The translations under genes were made by a program, and so were the position numbers. From Prescottella equi (GTDB taxonomy: Bacteria; Actinomycetota; Actinomycetes; Mycobacteriales; Mycobacteriaceae), in contig NZ_JAIVAH010000028.1 in NCBI RefSeq assembly GCF_020171745.1, positions 114,053 through 178,052 on the forward strand: DNA of 64,000 nt, given 5' to 3'. This document shows, piece after piece, positions 1 to 8,015 of this stretch (position 1 is the stretch's first letter; every line of letters starts with the position of its first letter). The notes beneath the pieces were generated by a model that searched no databases, was not told where the DNA came from, and worked only from the letters and a program-made list of their open reading frames with translations.

Positions 1-2
1 AC

Positions 3-173
3 AGGGCAATCGAATCGCTCGGCATCGCGCTCGTCGCGGTCGGCGTCGTGCTCCTCGCCCTGCTCACCCTCTACCTCGTCGGATTCGACCAGGGCGCGAT
101 CTCCCGGACCGGGATGTACATGCACGAACTGATGCACGACGGTCGCCACCTCCTGGGGCTCCCATGCCACTAG
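3..173 (+). CDS. cbtB: CbtB-type cobalt transporter subunit, 5' end outside window
   Basis: Only the C-terminal 56 residues are present; the start lies before base 1. What remains is one hydrophobic membrane segment followed by a short tail rich in His (HELMHDGRHLLG), ending PCH-stop. This matches the small CbtB family, a single-span protein with a metal-binding C-terminal His motif that works with CbtA in cobalt uptake and is usually under cobalamin control. The stop codon overlaps the cbtA start by about ten bases, so the two are translationally coupled. Any upstream riboswitch would be outside the window. Confidence 0.8.
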   Translation, partial: RAIESLGIALVAVGVVLLALLTLYLVGFDQGAISRTGMYMHELMHDGRHLLGLPCH

Positions 174-985
174 CGGGGTCGCTGGGGAGCCTGCTGCTGC
201 GCGGCCTCCTCGCAGGGCTGATCGCCGGCCTGCTGACCGGCGCGGTCGCCTTCGCGCTCGGTGAACCACACGTCGCCGCGGCCATCGCGATCGAGGAATC
301 GGCACCCGCGGCCGACGACGCTGGATCACACGATCACGACGCCGGAACGGCGGCACACTCACACGACGACGACGCACTCGTCTCGAGGGACGGGCAACGC
401 GCCGGATTGTTCCTGGCGACCACCCTCGCGGGGATCGCGATCGGAGCGATCTTCGGCGTCGTGGCGCACTATGCGCGACGGTTCACCACACTGACGGGTC
501 CACTGCTGGCGCTGTGCCTGGCCGGGGGCGGATGGCTCGCCGTCGAGGCGGTGCCGTTCTTCAAGTACCCGGCGAATCCACCTGCAGTGGGCGACCCGGA
601 CACGATCAACCAGCGGACCTGGCTGTGGCTGGCAGCACTCGTGCTCGGACTGTTCGCGGTCTGCACGGCGGTGTATGTCGCGAAGATCCTTGTCTCACAG
701 AAGTACTGGACGGTCCGGATCGGCGCCTCGGTCCTGACGTTCCTGGCGATCGTGACCGTGGGCTATCTGCTGCTGCCGACCGTGAACGAGGTCGGGGAAG
801 ACTTCCCCGCCACGCTGCTGTGGGAGTTCCGGATCTCGTCGCTCGCGACACAGGCGACGCTGTGGCTCGGCCTCGGACTGGTGTTCGCCTTCCTCACCGA
901 ACGGGCCCAGCGCACAGCGCAACCCGAGCGGATCACTCCCGGCACCGTGCACGACCAGACAATCACCGGGACAGCGCGACCGTAG
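164..985 (+). CDS. cbtA: CbtA-type cobalt transporter, membrane subunit
   Basis: A 273-residue integral membrane protein with several hydrophobic segments and a His/Asp-rich loop at about residues 55-70 (HDHDAGTAAHSHDD), typical of CbtA. It should sit in the cytoplasmic membrane and move cobalt inward with CbtB. The ATG at 164 lies inside the end of cbtB. The next gene, 67 bases downstream, begins a cobalt-enzyme operon. I infer that the transporter supplies Co for that enzyme; a role in general cobalamin supply is the alternative. Confidence 0.8.
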   Translation: MPLAGSLGSLLLRGLLAGLIAGLLTGAVAFALGEPHVAAAIAIEESAPAADDAGSHDHDAGTAAHSHDDDALVSRDGQRAGLFLATTLAGIAIGAIFGVVAHYARRFTTLTGPLLALCLAGGGWLAVEAVPFFKYPANPPAVGDPDTINQRTWLWLAALVLGLFAVCTAVYVAKILVSQKYWTVRIGASVLTFLAIVTVGYLLLPTVNEVGEDFPATLLWEFRISSLATQATLWLGLGLVFAFLTERAQRTAQPERITPGTVHDQTITGTARP

Positions 986-1052
986 GAGGAGCACTGGCGA
1001 GGATTCGGAACACCCGGAAAGCACACCGAACCCACATGGAAGGGAGACCTCC

Positions 1053-1484
1053 ATGACCACCCAGCAAGCACGGTTCCAGACCCTCACCGACGGTCTGGCC
1101 AAGATCACCCCCGCAGAACACGACGTCCAGGACTCGCCGTACACGATCACCAACGGGCAGTACGACATTCTGCGTCACGTGCTGCACGACGTCGGCGGTC
1201 AGCCGGCCCTCTCGGTCCCCTACCTCGAAAAGGAGGAGGAGGCCTGGGAGATGAACACCTACGTCACCTGCGAGTGCCTCGGCTGGCGGGGCGCCTGGAA
1301 CTCGGAAATGCGGCGCCGCGCCGAGGTGGACCTCGGCGAGACGCAGTACTTCGGCTACCCCTACTACGCCCGGTGGGCAACCGTGGCTGCCAAGGTGATG
1401 GTGGACAAGGGCCTCATCCCGCTCGACGAGCTGTGCGACCGGATCGACCAGGTGCGCGCTCGCCTCCAGGAGGAGAGGAAATGA
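1053..1484 (+). CDS. Thiocyanate hydrolase beta-subunit-like (ScnB-like; nitrile hydratase beta N-terminal type)
   Basis: A 143-residue protein equivalent to the N-terminal half of nitrile hydratase beta subunits. The stretch from HDVGG (about residue 46) through EKEEEAWEMNTYVTCECL to GETQYFGYPYYARW closely follows what I recall of thiocyanate hydrolase ScnB. It should form the helical arm that clamps the catalytic subunit in the cytoplasm. It starts at ATG 1053 after GGAAGGGAGACCTCC. Its last codons overlap the next gene (ATGA). The three-gene split architecture is shared by thiocyanate hydrolase and toyocamycin nitrile hydratase, so the substrate is not proven. Confidence 0.75.
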   Translation: MTTQQARFQTLTDGLAKITPAEHDVQDSPYTITNGQYDILRHVLHDVGGQPALSVPYLEKEEEAWEMNTYVTCECLGWRGAWNSEMRRRAEVDLGETQYFGYPYYARWATVAAKVMVDKGLIPLDELCDRIDQVRARLQEERK

Positions 1485-1780
1485 CCCCGAAGTTCAAGGT
1501 CGGCGACCGCGTGGTCGTGAAGGACCAGACGAGCATTTTCCACACCCGCACACAGGCTTTCGTGCGAAACCAGGAGGGAATAGTCGTCGAGCACCGCCCC
1601 GAGTGGGTGATTCCCGAGGACGAGGCGTTCGACAAGCTGGAGACCGGACGGAAACAACCGTTCTACGTCGTCCGCTTCAAGCAGACCGACCTGTGGCCGA
1701 GGTACACGGGATACGCCATCGACACCCTCGAGACCGAGTGCGCAGAGGGGTGGCTCCGAGCCGCCGGAAAGAACGAGTGA
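1481..1780 (+). CDS. Thiocyanate hydrolase alpha-subunit-like (ScnA-like; nitrile hydratase beta C-terminal type)
   Basis: A 99-residue protein equivalent to the C-terminal SH3-like barrel of nitrile hydratase beta. Motifs are FKVGDRVVVKD at the N-terminus, FHTRTQAFVRNQEG, then DLWPRYTG and DTLETECAEGWL, the same order as in ScnA. The ATG at 1481 is chosen because it overlaps the upstream stop and is preceded by CCAGGAGGAGAGG; a longer in-frame extension would lie wholly inside the previous gene. It partners the genes on both sides as a non-catalytic subunit. Confidence 0.75.
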   Translation: MTPKFKVGDRVVVKDQTSIFHTRTQAFVRNQEGIVVEHRPEWVIPEDEAFDKLETGRKQPFYVVRFKQTDLWPRYTGYAIDTLETECAEGWLRAAGKNE

Positions 1781-1789
1781 GGAGGAGAA

Positions 1790-2464
1790 GTGAGCGATCC
1801 ACACAAGCCCATCCAGGCTTCCGAGGAGATCAGTGAGTTCGAGGTCCTCGAACTCGCCCTGCGGGAACTCGCGATCGAGAAGGGGCTCTTCTCGGCCGAG
1901 GACCACCGGCGCTTCTCCGAGTGGGCCGAATCGATCGGGCCGTCGAACGGCTCGAAGATGGTCGCCAAGGCCTGGACCGATCCCGCGTTCAAGAAGCGCC
2001 TGCTCGAGAACGGGACCGAAGCCAGCAAGGAGGTGGGCATCGACTGGACCGACCCGACGGGCACCGGTACGCCGAGCGACTACACCTTCTTCTACGTCCT
2101 CGAGAACACGCCCGAGGTGCACAACGTGATCGTCTGCACGCTGTGCTCCTGCTACCCGCGTCCCGTTCTCGGCATGTCACCCGACTGGTACCGGACACCG
2201 AACTACCGGCGGCGCATGGTCCGTCGCCCGCGGGAGGTTCTCGCCGAGTTCGGACTGCACTTCCCGTCCGATGTGGAAGTACGAGTGCATGACTCGAACC
2301 AGAAGTCCCGTTTCATGGTCATGCCGATGCGACCCGAGGGCACGGACGGCTGGACCGAGGAACAACTGGAGAAGATCGTCACCCGCGACACCATGATCGG
2401 CGTGGCGCTGCCCTCGGCGGACTGGGACGCGTCGAAGGCACCGTCGGCTGGAGGTGGCAAGTGA
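1790..2464 (+). CDS. Cobalt-type catalytic subunit, thiocyanate hydrolase gamma/nitrile hydratase alpha family
   Basis: A 224-residue catalytic subunit. Residues 116-121 read C-T-L-C-S-C, the metal claw in which two Cys sulfurs (normally oxidised) and two backbone amides bind Co(III); Thr at the second place is the cobalt-type signature, Ser being iron-type. LGMSPDWYRTPNYRRR and PREVLAEFG follow as in the family. The family hydrates nitriles, or hydrolyses thiocyanate to carbonyl sulfide and ammonia. GTG start at 1790 after GAGGAGAAG. The next gene overlaps by four bases. Family membership is secure; thiocyanate as substrate is inferred from the split-beta operon. Confidence 0.85.
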   Translation: MSDPHKPIQASEEISEFEVLELALRELAIEKGLFSAEDHRRFSEWAESIGPSNGSKMVAKAWTDPAFKKRLLENGTEASKEVGIDWTDPTGTGTPSDYTFFYVLENTPEVHNVIVCTLCSCYPRPVLGMSPDWYRTPNYRRRMVRRPREVLAEFGLHFPSDVEVRVHDSNQKSRFMVMPMRPEGTDGWTEEQLEKIVTRDTMIGVALPSADWDASKAPSAGGGK

Positions 2465-2793
2465 CGGCAACACAGAGCTACGAGGTCATTCTGCGGACCT
2501 TGCAGACCGCGGGTGAACGCGCCGGGGACCTCGACGACACCGACCGCAGACCGGACCCGTGGGAATCCGCGATGCAGGCCACGTGCGAGTGTCTCTCGTG
2601 GCGCGGATCGTGGGACAACCTCGAACGCCGGCACACCGAGGACGAACTCGGCGAGACCATCTACAGTCAGTTCCCCGTCCATTCACGGTCGGCGATCACC
2701 ACGGCGCACACCTTCCTCGATCGCGGCATCGTCAGTCAGGACGAGTTGCGCGCGAAGATGGAGCAGGTCCGGGCGAGGCTCGAACGTAGCTGA
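2461..2793 (+). CDS. Cobalt-enzyme activator, P15K-like
   Basis: A 110-residue protein paralogous to the first gene of the operon: TCECLSWRGSWD and ELGETIYSQFP align with TCECLGWRGAWN and DLGETQYFGYP, and both end in a helix of the form MEQVRARL. In Thiobacillus thioparus a ScnB-like protein (P15K) encoded after scnC is needed for cobalt insertion, and nitrile hydratase operons carry comparable activators at the same place. The GTG start overlaps the stop of the catalytic gene. I infer a metallochaperone role; a structural subunit is less likely. Confidence 0.65.
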   Translation: MTATQSYEVILRTLQTAGERAGDLDDTDRRPDPWESAMQATCECLSWRGSWDNLERRHTEDELGETIYSQFPVHSRSAITTAHTFLDRGIVSQDELRAKMEQVRARLERS

Positions 2794-2843
2794 GACCGGA
2801 ACAGTCTCCGCCCCAGTACGTTCGAGCCCTCACAACCAGGGGG

Positions 2844-3278
2844 CTACTCGAGCGCGGCGTCGAGCGTGATGGCGACGCCGGTCAGAGCCTTGCTCACCGG
2901 GCAGGACTCCTTGGCGGCCTGGGCGACGCGGGCGAACCCCGCAGCGTCCAGGCCGTCGACCTCTGCCCGCACCGTGAGCACGATGCCGGTCAGCTTGAAA
3001 CCCGGATCGTCCGGCCCGAGCGAGACGTCGGCGCGGATGTCGAGGCTCTGCGTCGTTCCGCCCGCCTCCCCGATCAGCGCCGACAACTGCATCGCATAGC
3101 AGGACGAGTGCGCCGCCGCGATCAGTTCCTCGGGGCTGGTGGTGCCGCCGGCGTCCTCCGCCGCCCGCTTCGGGAAGGACACTTCGAAGGTGCCGACTCC
3201 CGAACTGGTGAGTTCCACCTGACCCGAACCCTTTTCGAGCGTCCCGTTCCAGGCGGTGCGTGCGGTGCGTGTGGGCAT
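2844..3278 (-). CDS. OsmC/Ohr-family peroxiredoxin
   Basis: A 144-residue OsmC-fold protein that reduces organic hydroperoxides through two Cys residues. The first is in AAHSSCYAMQLS (near residue 58) and the second in KESCPVSKAL (near residue 122); both are present, as is the conserved SPEELIAAAHSSC region. The ATG at 3278 is preceded by GAGAGGA; the upstream in-frame extension lacks family similarity. It is a single gene convergent with the cobalt-enzyme operon. Confidence 0.85.
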   Translation of the reverse strand: MPTRTARTAWNGTLEKGSGQVELTSSGVGTFEVSFPKRAAEDAGGTTSPEELIAAAHSSCYAMQLSALIGEAGGTTQSLDIRADVSLGPDDPGFKLTGIVLTVRAEVDGLDAAGFARVAQAAKESCPVSKALTGVAITLDAALE

Positions 3279-3358
3279 GTGCAGATCCTCTCTCGTCGAT
3301 AGGTCTACTTCCTCAGGTCTACTTCCTCCTCGCAAACTACCCCCTATCGTGTAATCGC

Positions 3359-4006
3359 ATGGGGCAGCTGGAGAGGGTGGGGCTACGCCGCGAATCGCTC
3401 GGCTTCGCGATCGGCTCGACTCTGTTCGCGGTGGGCGCGCTCCCGGGGTACGCGACGACGGTGGGCGGGGAGGCGGACAACCTCACCTACTTCGCGGGCT
3501 CGCTGTTCTTCACCGTCGCCGCCTTCGTCCAACTGAGGTTGAGCGGGCGCGTGGTGCCCACCCCGTCGACGTCCCGCGTCGACCGGTACGACTGGTGGTC
3601 GGCGTTCGTGCAGTTCATCGGCACCCTGCTGTTCAACGTCAGCACCGGCGCCGCGCTCGTGCGCAGTCTCACCGCGCACGAGGAGCACGAATTCGTCTGG
3701 CAGCCGGACGCGTTCGGCTCGCTGTGCTTCCTGGCAGCCTCCGCGCTAGCCGTCGTCGCCACCACCGACGTCGACGGACTGTGGGATCCGCACGCGCGCA
3801 ACTGGGGCAGCACGTGGCTCAACGCGATCGGCTCGGTGGCCTTCGGGGTGTCCGCGGTGGGCGCGCTGTTCGTCCCGGACACGCACCGGCCGGAGAGTGC
3901 GGCGGCCGCGAACCTCGGCACGCTGGTCGGCGCGCTGTGCTTCCTGACCGCGACGCTGTTGATGAAGCCGCCGGCACCCGGAGCGGTGACACGCCCCGGA
4001 CGCTGA
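3359..4006 (+). CDS. YrhK-like integral membrane protein
   Basis: A 215-residue protein with about six hydrophobic segments and short loops. The pattern GYATTVGGEADNLTYFAGS followed by a second span resembles the YrhK domain of unknown function, apparently duplicated with DRYDWWSAFVQFIGT later on. No catalytic motif is visible. The ATG at 3359 is chosen because the preceding 33 codons overlap the divergent OsmC gene's leader. No clear ribosome binding site is seen, so the start is uncertain. Confidence 0.5.
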   Translation: MGQLERVGLRRESLGFAIGSTLFAVGALPGYATTVGGEADNLTYFAGSLFFTVAAFVQLRLSGRVVPTPSTSRVDRYDWWSAFVQFIGTLLFNVSTGAALVRSLTAHEEHEFVWQPDAFGSLCFLAASALAVVATTDVDGLWDPHARNWGSTWLNAIGSVAFGVSAVGALFVPDTHRPESAAAANLGTLVGALCFLTATLLMKPPAPGAVTRPGR

Positions 4007-4018
4007 CCCGGTCCTCCC

Positions 4019-5611
4019 TCAGGGCCGCCGGTCGGCCCGCTCGGGGGCTTCGTCGATCTCCCGGTAGTGCTCGAGCAACTCCCGCTCTGCGTCCCGGCGT
4101 GGGTAGGCGAAGAAGACGAGCGCCGCGCCGACCAGGACGATCGCGATCGCCGCGGCGTACGCCCGGGAATCCCCGTCGAGGAAGGCCGCGCGGGCGGCGG
4201 CGGTGATCGCGTCCGCGTACTGCGGATACCGCTCCGCGACGTTCTCGGCGCCGGCAAAGGACTTCTCCAACGCGGCCTCGGTCTGATCGCTGACGTCACC
4301 CGACTGCGGGCTGGATGCGATCGTAGCGGCGAAGGACGCCGCGTAGCCGGCGGTGAGCAGCGCACCGAGCACCGACTGCACGATCGCGCCGCCCAGGTCG
4401 CGCTGCAGGTCCGCGGTGCCCGACGCCATCCCCGCCCGCGACACCGGCACCGACCCGGTCAGCGAGTGCGAGGCCGGCGTGCCGGCCAGCCCGACTCCGG
4501 CGCCGAGCAACATGTAGCCGAGCGCGATCTTCCAGTACTGCGCGTCCTCCTTCCACAGCAGCAACGCCACCACCAGTCCCAGGACGATTGCCACGTATCC
4601 GAGCAACAGCGTGAATCGCGCGCCGTGCGATTCGACCAGCTTGGCGGACTGCGGGGCCACCACCACCATCACGGCTGCGGCGGGCAGACCGGCGGATCCC
4701 GCTGCCAGCGTCGAGTATCCGAGCACGTTCTGCATGAACTGCTGGCCGATGTACAGGGTTCCCATCAGCGTGCCGAACACCACGATGCCCGCGACGGCCG
4801 CGACCCAGAAGATGCGCCGGCGGGCCACCGTCAGGTCGTACAGCGGGTACTTCGCCCGCAGCTGCCGGATTCCGAAAACCACCCCCGCGGCGACCGCGAT
4901 CAGCAGCATCGACAGCGCGGTCGTGCGCATGCCGGCGACCGGGGCGAAGTTGATGCCCAGCACCAACGCCGCCACCAGAATCACCGACACGATCCCGCCG
5001 AGATTGTCCACGGGATCGGTCGATTCGTTGACGTGGCTCGGCACGAAATACGCCGCGAAACCCAGCGCGACCAGCGCGAGCGGCACGGTCACCAGGAACA
5101 CCGACCCCCAGTCGAACGACTGCAGCAGGGCGCCGGACACGAGCGGGCCGAGTGACGAGATACCGCCGCCGATCGCCGACCACAATGCGATCGCCTTGGT
5201 CCGGGCTGCTCCCGACCAGAGCGCTGTGATCAGTGCGAGCGTGGTCGGGAAGGCCATCCCGGCCGCGACACCACCGAGCAGTCGCGCGAGGACGAGCACC
5301 TCGACGCTCGGCGCGAAGGCGGCGATGACACACGCCGGCAGCGACAACGTCATGCCGAGTACCAGCATCATCTTCCGCCCGTGCCGGTCACCGAGGGCGC
5401 CGAGATAGAGCACCGAACCTGCGAGCCCGACGGAGTATCCGACGGCGACCAGATTCAGCTGCGTCTGACTCGCGTCGAAGGCCTTGCCGATGTCGGGCAG
5501 CGCGACATTGGCCACCGCCAGGTTCAGGTTCGCCACGGCGGCGACGAGGATCAGCGCCGTCAGCACGAGCGGGGCCCGGGCGGGACGGATCCCGGCCGCT
5601 GCGGATGTCAT
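4019..5611 (-). CDS. MFS drug/metabolite exporter (DHA2-like, 14 spans)
   Basis: A 530-residue major facilitator protein with about 14 hydrophobic helices. Motif A after helix 2 reads GALGDRHGRKMM, and motif C-like glycines occur in helix 5 (GGGISSLGPLVSGALL). It has a long periplasmic loop near the C-terminus (SSPQSGDVSDQTEAALEKS) and a charged cytoplasmic tail. The family exports hydrophobic or cationic compounds using proton motive force; the substrate is unknown. ATG 5611 is preferred over an in-frame GTG six codons earlier. A P-loop kinase gene is divergent. Confidence 0.75.
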   Translation of the reverse strand: MTSAAAGIRPARAPLVLTALILVAAVANLNLAVANVALPDIGKAFDASQTQLNLVAVGYSVGLAGSVLYLGALGDRHGRKMMLVLGMTLSLPACVIAAFAPSVEVLVLARLLGGVAAGMAFPTTLALITALWSGAARTKAIALWSAIGGGISSLGPLVSGALLQSFDWGSVFLVTVPLALVALGFAAYFVPSHVNESTDPVDNLGGIVSVILVAALVLGINFAPVAGMRTTALSMLLIAVAAGVVFGIRQLRAKYPLYDLTVARRRIFWVAAVAGIVVFGTLMGTLYIGQQFMQNVLGYSTLAAGSAGLPAAAVMVVVAPQSAKLVESHGARFTLLLGYVAIVLGLVVALLLWKEDAQYWKIALGYMLLGAGVGLAGTPASHSLTGSVPVSRAGMASGTADLQRDLGGAIVQSVLGALLTAGYAASFAATIASSPQSGDVSDQTEAALEKSFAGAENVAERYPQYADAITAAARAAFLDGDSRAYAAAIAIVLVGAALVFFAYPRRDAERELLEHYREIDEAPERADRRP

Positions 5612-5701
5612 GCGGCCAGTCCACACCATCGTGGTCGGTCGCGTGGCCCGAAATGCCGATGCCGCTCACGCGAACCGGGTGACTCGCATAGCGTTCCGGT
5701 C

Positions 5702-6355
5702 ATGACCATCGAGGACGATCGGACCCTCCCGGCGCTGGCCGAGAGCACAGCCCGGATCGTCGCGCTCGCGCACGCCGCGCATCGACGACATTTCGGGCAC
5801 CGCCGCCGCGGACCGATCCTGATCGGCATCGACGGCCCCTCCGGCAGCGGCAAGTCGACGCTGGCCACACGGGTCGCCGCGGCACTGGACGACGCACCGA
5901 TTCTCCGGATGGACGACGTGTACCCCGGCTGGGAAGGTCTCGCCGCCTCGGTTCCGCGACTCGTCCGGCAGGTCCTCTCCCCCGCCCGGCACGGCCGGAT
6001 CCCGCGCTACCGCCGGTACGACTGGCATCTCTGCGACTACGCGGAGTGGCGGGCGATCCGCCGCCACCGATACCTGATCGTCGAAGGCGCCGGGGCGACG
6101 TGCGGCGTCGCACGCGAGTACTTCGCGGTCCGGGTGTTCGTCGACGCCGATCCCGACGAGCGAATGCGACGCGCACTGCAGCGCGACGGTGAGATGTTCC
6201 GGCCGCACTGGGACCGCTGGGCGCTCCAGGAGGCGGCACTGTTCGGGCCGGACCGGACACGCCGCGCCGCCCACGTCACGGTGATCACGAGTTCTGAGCC
6301 CGGGAGGCAGAGGCAGACCTGTGCCGTTCGGCCATGCCCGCCGCCCGGAGCCTGA
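5702..6355 (+). CDS. Uridine kinase-like P-loop NTPase
   Basis: A 217-residue protein with Walker A GPSGSGKST at about residues 44-52, a MDDVYPGWEG segment as in uridine/pantothenate-kinase-like folds, and YLIVEGAG as the Walker B-like strand. It probably phosphorylates a small hydroxylated substrate that cannot be named from sequence. ATG 5702. Its last 71 bases overlap the convergent WYL regulator, so the true C-terminus rests on the first in-frame stop only. Confidence 0.6.
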   Translation: MTIEDDRTLPALAESTARIVALAHAAHRRHFGHRRRGPILIGIDGPSGSGKSTLATRVAAALDDAPILRMDDVYPGWEGLAASVPRLVRQVLSPARHGRIPRYRRYDWHLCDYAEWRAIRRHRYLIVEGAGATCGVAREYFAVRVFVDADPDERMRRALQRDGEMFRPHWDRWALQEAALFGPDRTRRAAHVTVITSSEPGRQRQTCAVRPCPPPGA

Positions 6356-7259
6356 TCGATTCGCGCAGGCACTCCGGTCCGAGGAGTTCGGCGTCCTCGC
6401 CGAGCATCCACAGCACGCTCCCCGCGTGCGCCGCGTCGCCGAACTCGACCTCGGCCGTGATCCATCCGTCCGCCGGTACCTCCGCTGCGGTGGAGAGCGC
6501 CGAACCGAGAAGGTCGCCGCGACGCTCGGCCCGCACCCGAACGGTGGCCGTCAAACCTTCACGCAGCGAGCGGAACTCGGATCGGCGCTGGTCCCAGATC
6601 GCGGCCAGGTCGACGACAGCCTCGCGTCGTGCCCGCTCGTCGAGTTCATGGACGTCCTGGATCCGGGAGAGCCGGTACGTCCGCTCCGATCCGCGATGCG
6701 TCGCCACGAGGTACCACCGACCGGAGGCACAGACCAGACCGATCGGGTCGACTGTGCGCCAACGTGGTTCGCTACCGCGGGCGGCATACCGAATCCGAAG
6801 CCGGTTTCCGGCGAACACAACCCGTTGGATCAGGCCGAGACGCTCCTCCTGCGGCGGATCCGTGAGCCAACCGCCGTGCCGTACCAGCACCCGTTCCGCC
6901 ACCCGGGTGGCGGCCTCCCGATGAGTGTCCGGCATCGCCGCCACCACCTTGCGCATCGCGGACGCAAATGCCGGCGCCATCCCCAACGCCTCGGGGGTGG
7001 CAGCGGCGCCCGCCGCGAGCAGCGCCTTCGCCTCGTCCACCGTCAAGCCGGTGAGATCGGTGGTGAACCCCGGCAGCAAAGCGAACCCGCCGTGGCGGCC
7101 ACGTTCCGCATAGACGGGGATTCCGGCCGCCGACAACGCCTCGACATCGCGGAGCACCGTCCGCGTGGACACCTCCAACTCACGGGCGAGTGCCGTCGCG
7201 GACATCCGTCCCCTGTTCCGCAGCAACAGCACGAGTGAGAGCAAACGGTCGGCGCGCAT
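6285..7259 (-). CDS. HTH-WYL transcriptional regulator (YafY/DeoR-like)
   Basis: A 324-residue regulator: an N-terminal winged helix-turn-helix (residues 1-60, MSATALARELEVSTRTVLRDVEAL), a linker, and a WYL domain around residues 140-220 (GLVCASGRWYLVATHRG, then YRLSRIQDV) with a C-terminal extension. WYL domains sense small ligands or nucleic acids. ATG 7259 opens directly at the HTH. It is divergent from the TIGR03086 gene at 7357, the likeliest target by position. Confidence 0.8.
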   Translation of the reverse strand: MRADRLLSLVLLLRNRGRMSATALARELEVSTRTVLRDVEALSAAGIPVYAERGRHGGFALLPGFTTDLTGLTVDEAKALLAAGAAATPEALGMAPAFASAMRKVVAAMPDTHREAATRVAERVLVRHGGWLTDPPQEERLGLIQRVVFAGNRLRIRYAARGSEPRWRTVDPIGLVCASGRWYLVATHRGSERTYRLSRIQDVHELDERARREAVVDLAAIWDQRRSEFRSLREGLTATVRVRAERRGDLLGSALSTAAEVPADGWITAEVEFGDAAHAGSVLWMLGEDAELLGPECLRESIRLRAAGMAERHRSASASRAQNS

Positions 7260-7356
7260 TGCCGCAGTCTCCCAGAAATACATGACAGAAGATGTCGTGA
7301 TCAGGCGCCAGAGTGGGCCGGGTCCGCAGACGTGCAACTCCATCGAAAGGCCCACG

Positions 7357-7950
7357 ATGACCGACATCACCGACCCCCGGCCCCTGTACCGCGAAGCCCT
7401 GGCCTGGGTGACCGCCATGATGGGCGAGGTACGCCCGCATCAACTGACGAATCCGACACCGTGCGACGAGTTCGACGTCGCAACCCTGATGGGCCACCTG
7501 GTCGCGACTGTCGAGCGGGCCCGCGTCATCGGTGAGGGCGGCGACCCGGCTTCGGTGCCGCTGGTGGCGACCGGCGTCGGTGTCGACGGCGAGTGGTCCT
7601 CCGCATATCGGACGGCCGGCGAGAAGATGTGGGCCGTCTGGGACGACGACGGACTGCTCACCGCCACCGTCACCGCTCCGTGGGGTCAGGTTCCCGGGCA
7701 CGCCGCGGTCTGGGCGTACCTGAACGAGACGCTGGTCCACGGCTGGGATCTGGCGGTGGCGACGGCGCAACCGACCGAGGCCGACCCCGCCCTCGCCGAA
7801 GCGGCACTGGTGGTGGCCCGCCGCGCCATCCCCGCGAGTCTCCGCGGCGGGCGGGTTCCCTTCGGCGCGGTGGTCGAGCCTACTGAGGGAGCCGGACCGA
7901 CGGAACGCCTCGCCAACTGGTCCGGCCGAACAGCCCCCGCCGGTCGGTGA
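7357..7950 (+). CDS. TIGR03086-family metal-binding protein (DinB/maleylpyruvate isomerase N-terminal fold)
   Basis: A 197-residue four-helix protein of the mycothiol-linked DinB-like superfamily. Conserved features are PTPCDEFDVATLMGHLVATVERA near the N-terminus and ETLVHGWDLAVAT, whose His residues with the earlier His form the metal site. Relatives use mycothiol as thiol cofactor for transferase or isomerase chemistry; the reaction here is unknown. ATG 7357 follows GAAAGG. A strong terminator follows. Confidence 0.7.
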   Translation: MTDITDPRPLYREALAWVTAMMGEVRPHQLTNPTPCDEFDVATLMGHLVATVERARVIGEGGDPASVPLVATGVGVDGEWSSAYRTAGEKMWAVWDDDGLLTATVTAPWGQVPGHAAVWAYLNETLVHGWDLAVATAQPTEADPALAEAALVVARRAIPASLRGGRVPFGAVVEPTEGAGPTERLANWSGRTAPAGR

Positions 7951-7968
7951 TCTCCGCCCGAGACACGA

Positions 7969-8004
7969 CGACGCCCCCGCGAGCTTTCGCTCGCGGGGGC
8001 GTCG
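7969..8004. terminator. Bidirectional rho-independent terminator
   Basis: A perfect 16-base-pair inverted repeat (7969-7984 with 7989-8004) with a TTTC loop lies between two convergent genes. The stem is very GC-rich. The T run is short on either side, but the position between converging stops supports termination of both clpC and the TIGR03086 gene. Confidence 0.85.
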
Positions 8005-8015
8005 TTCACGTGAAC

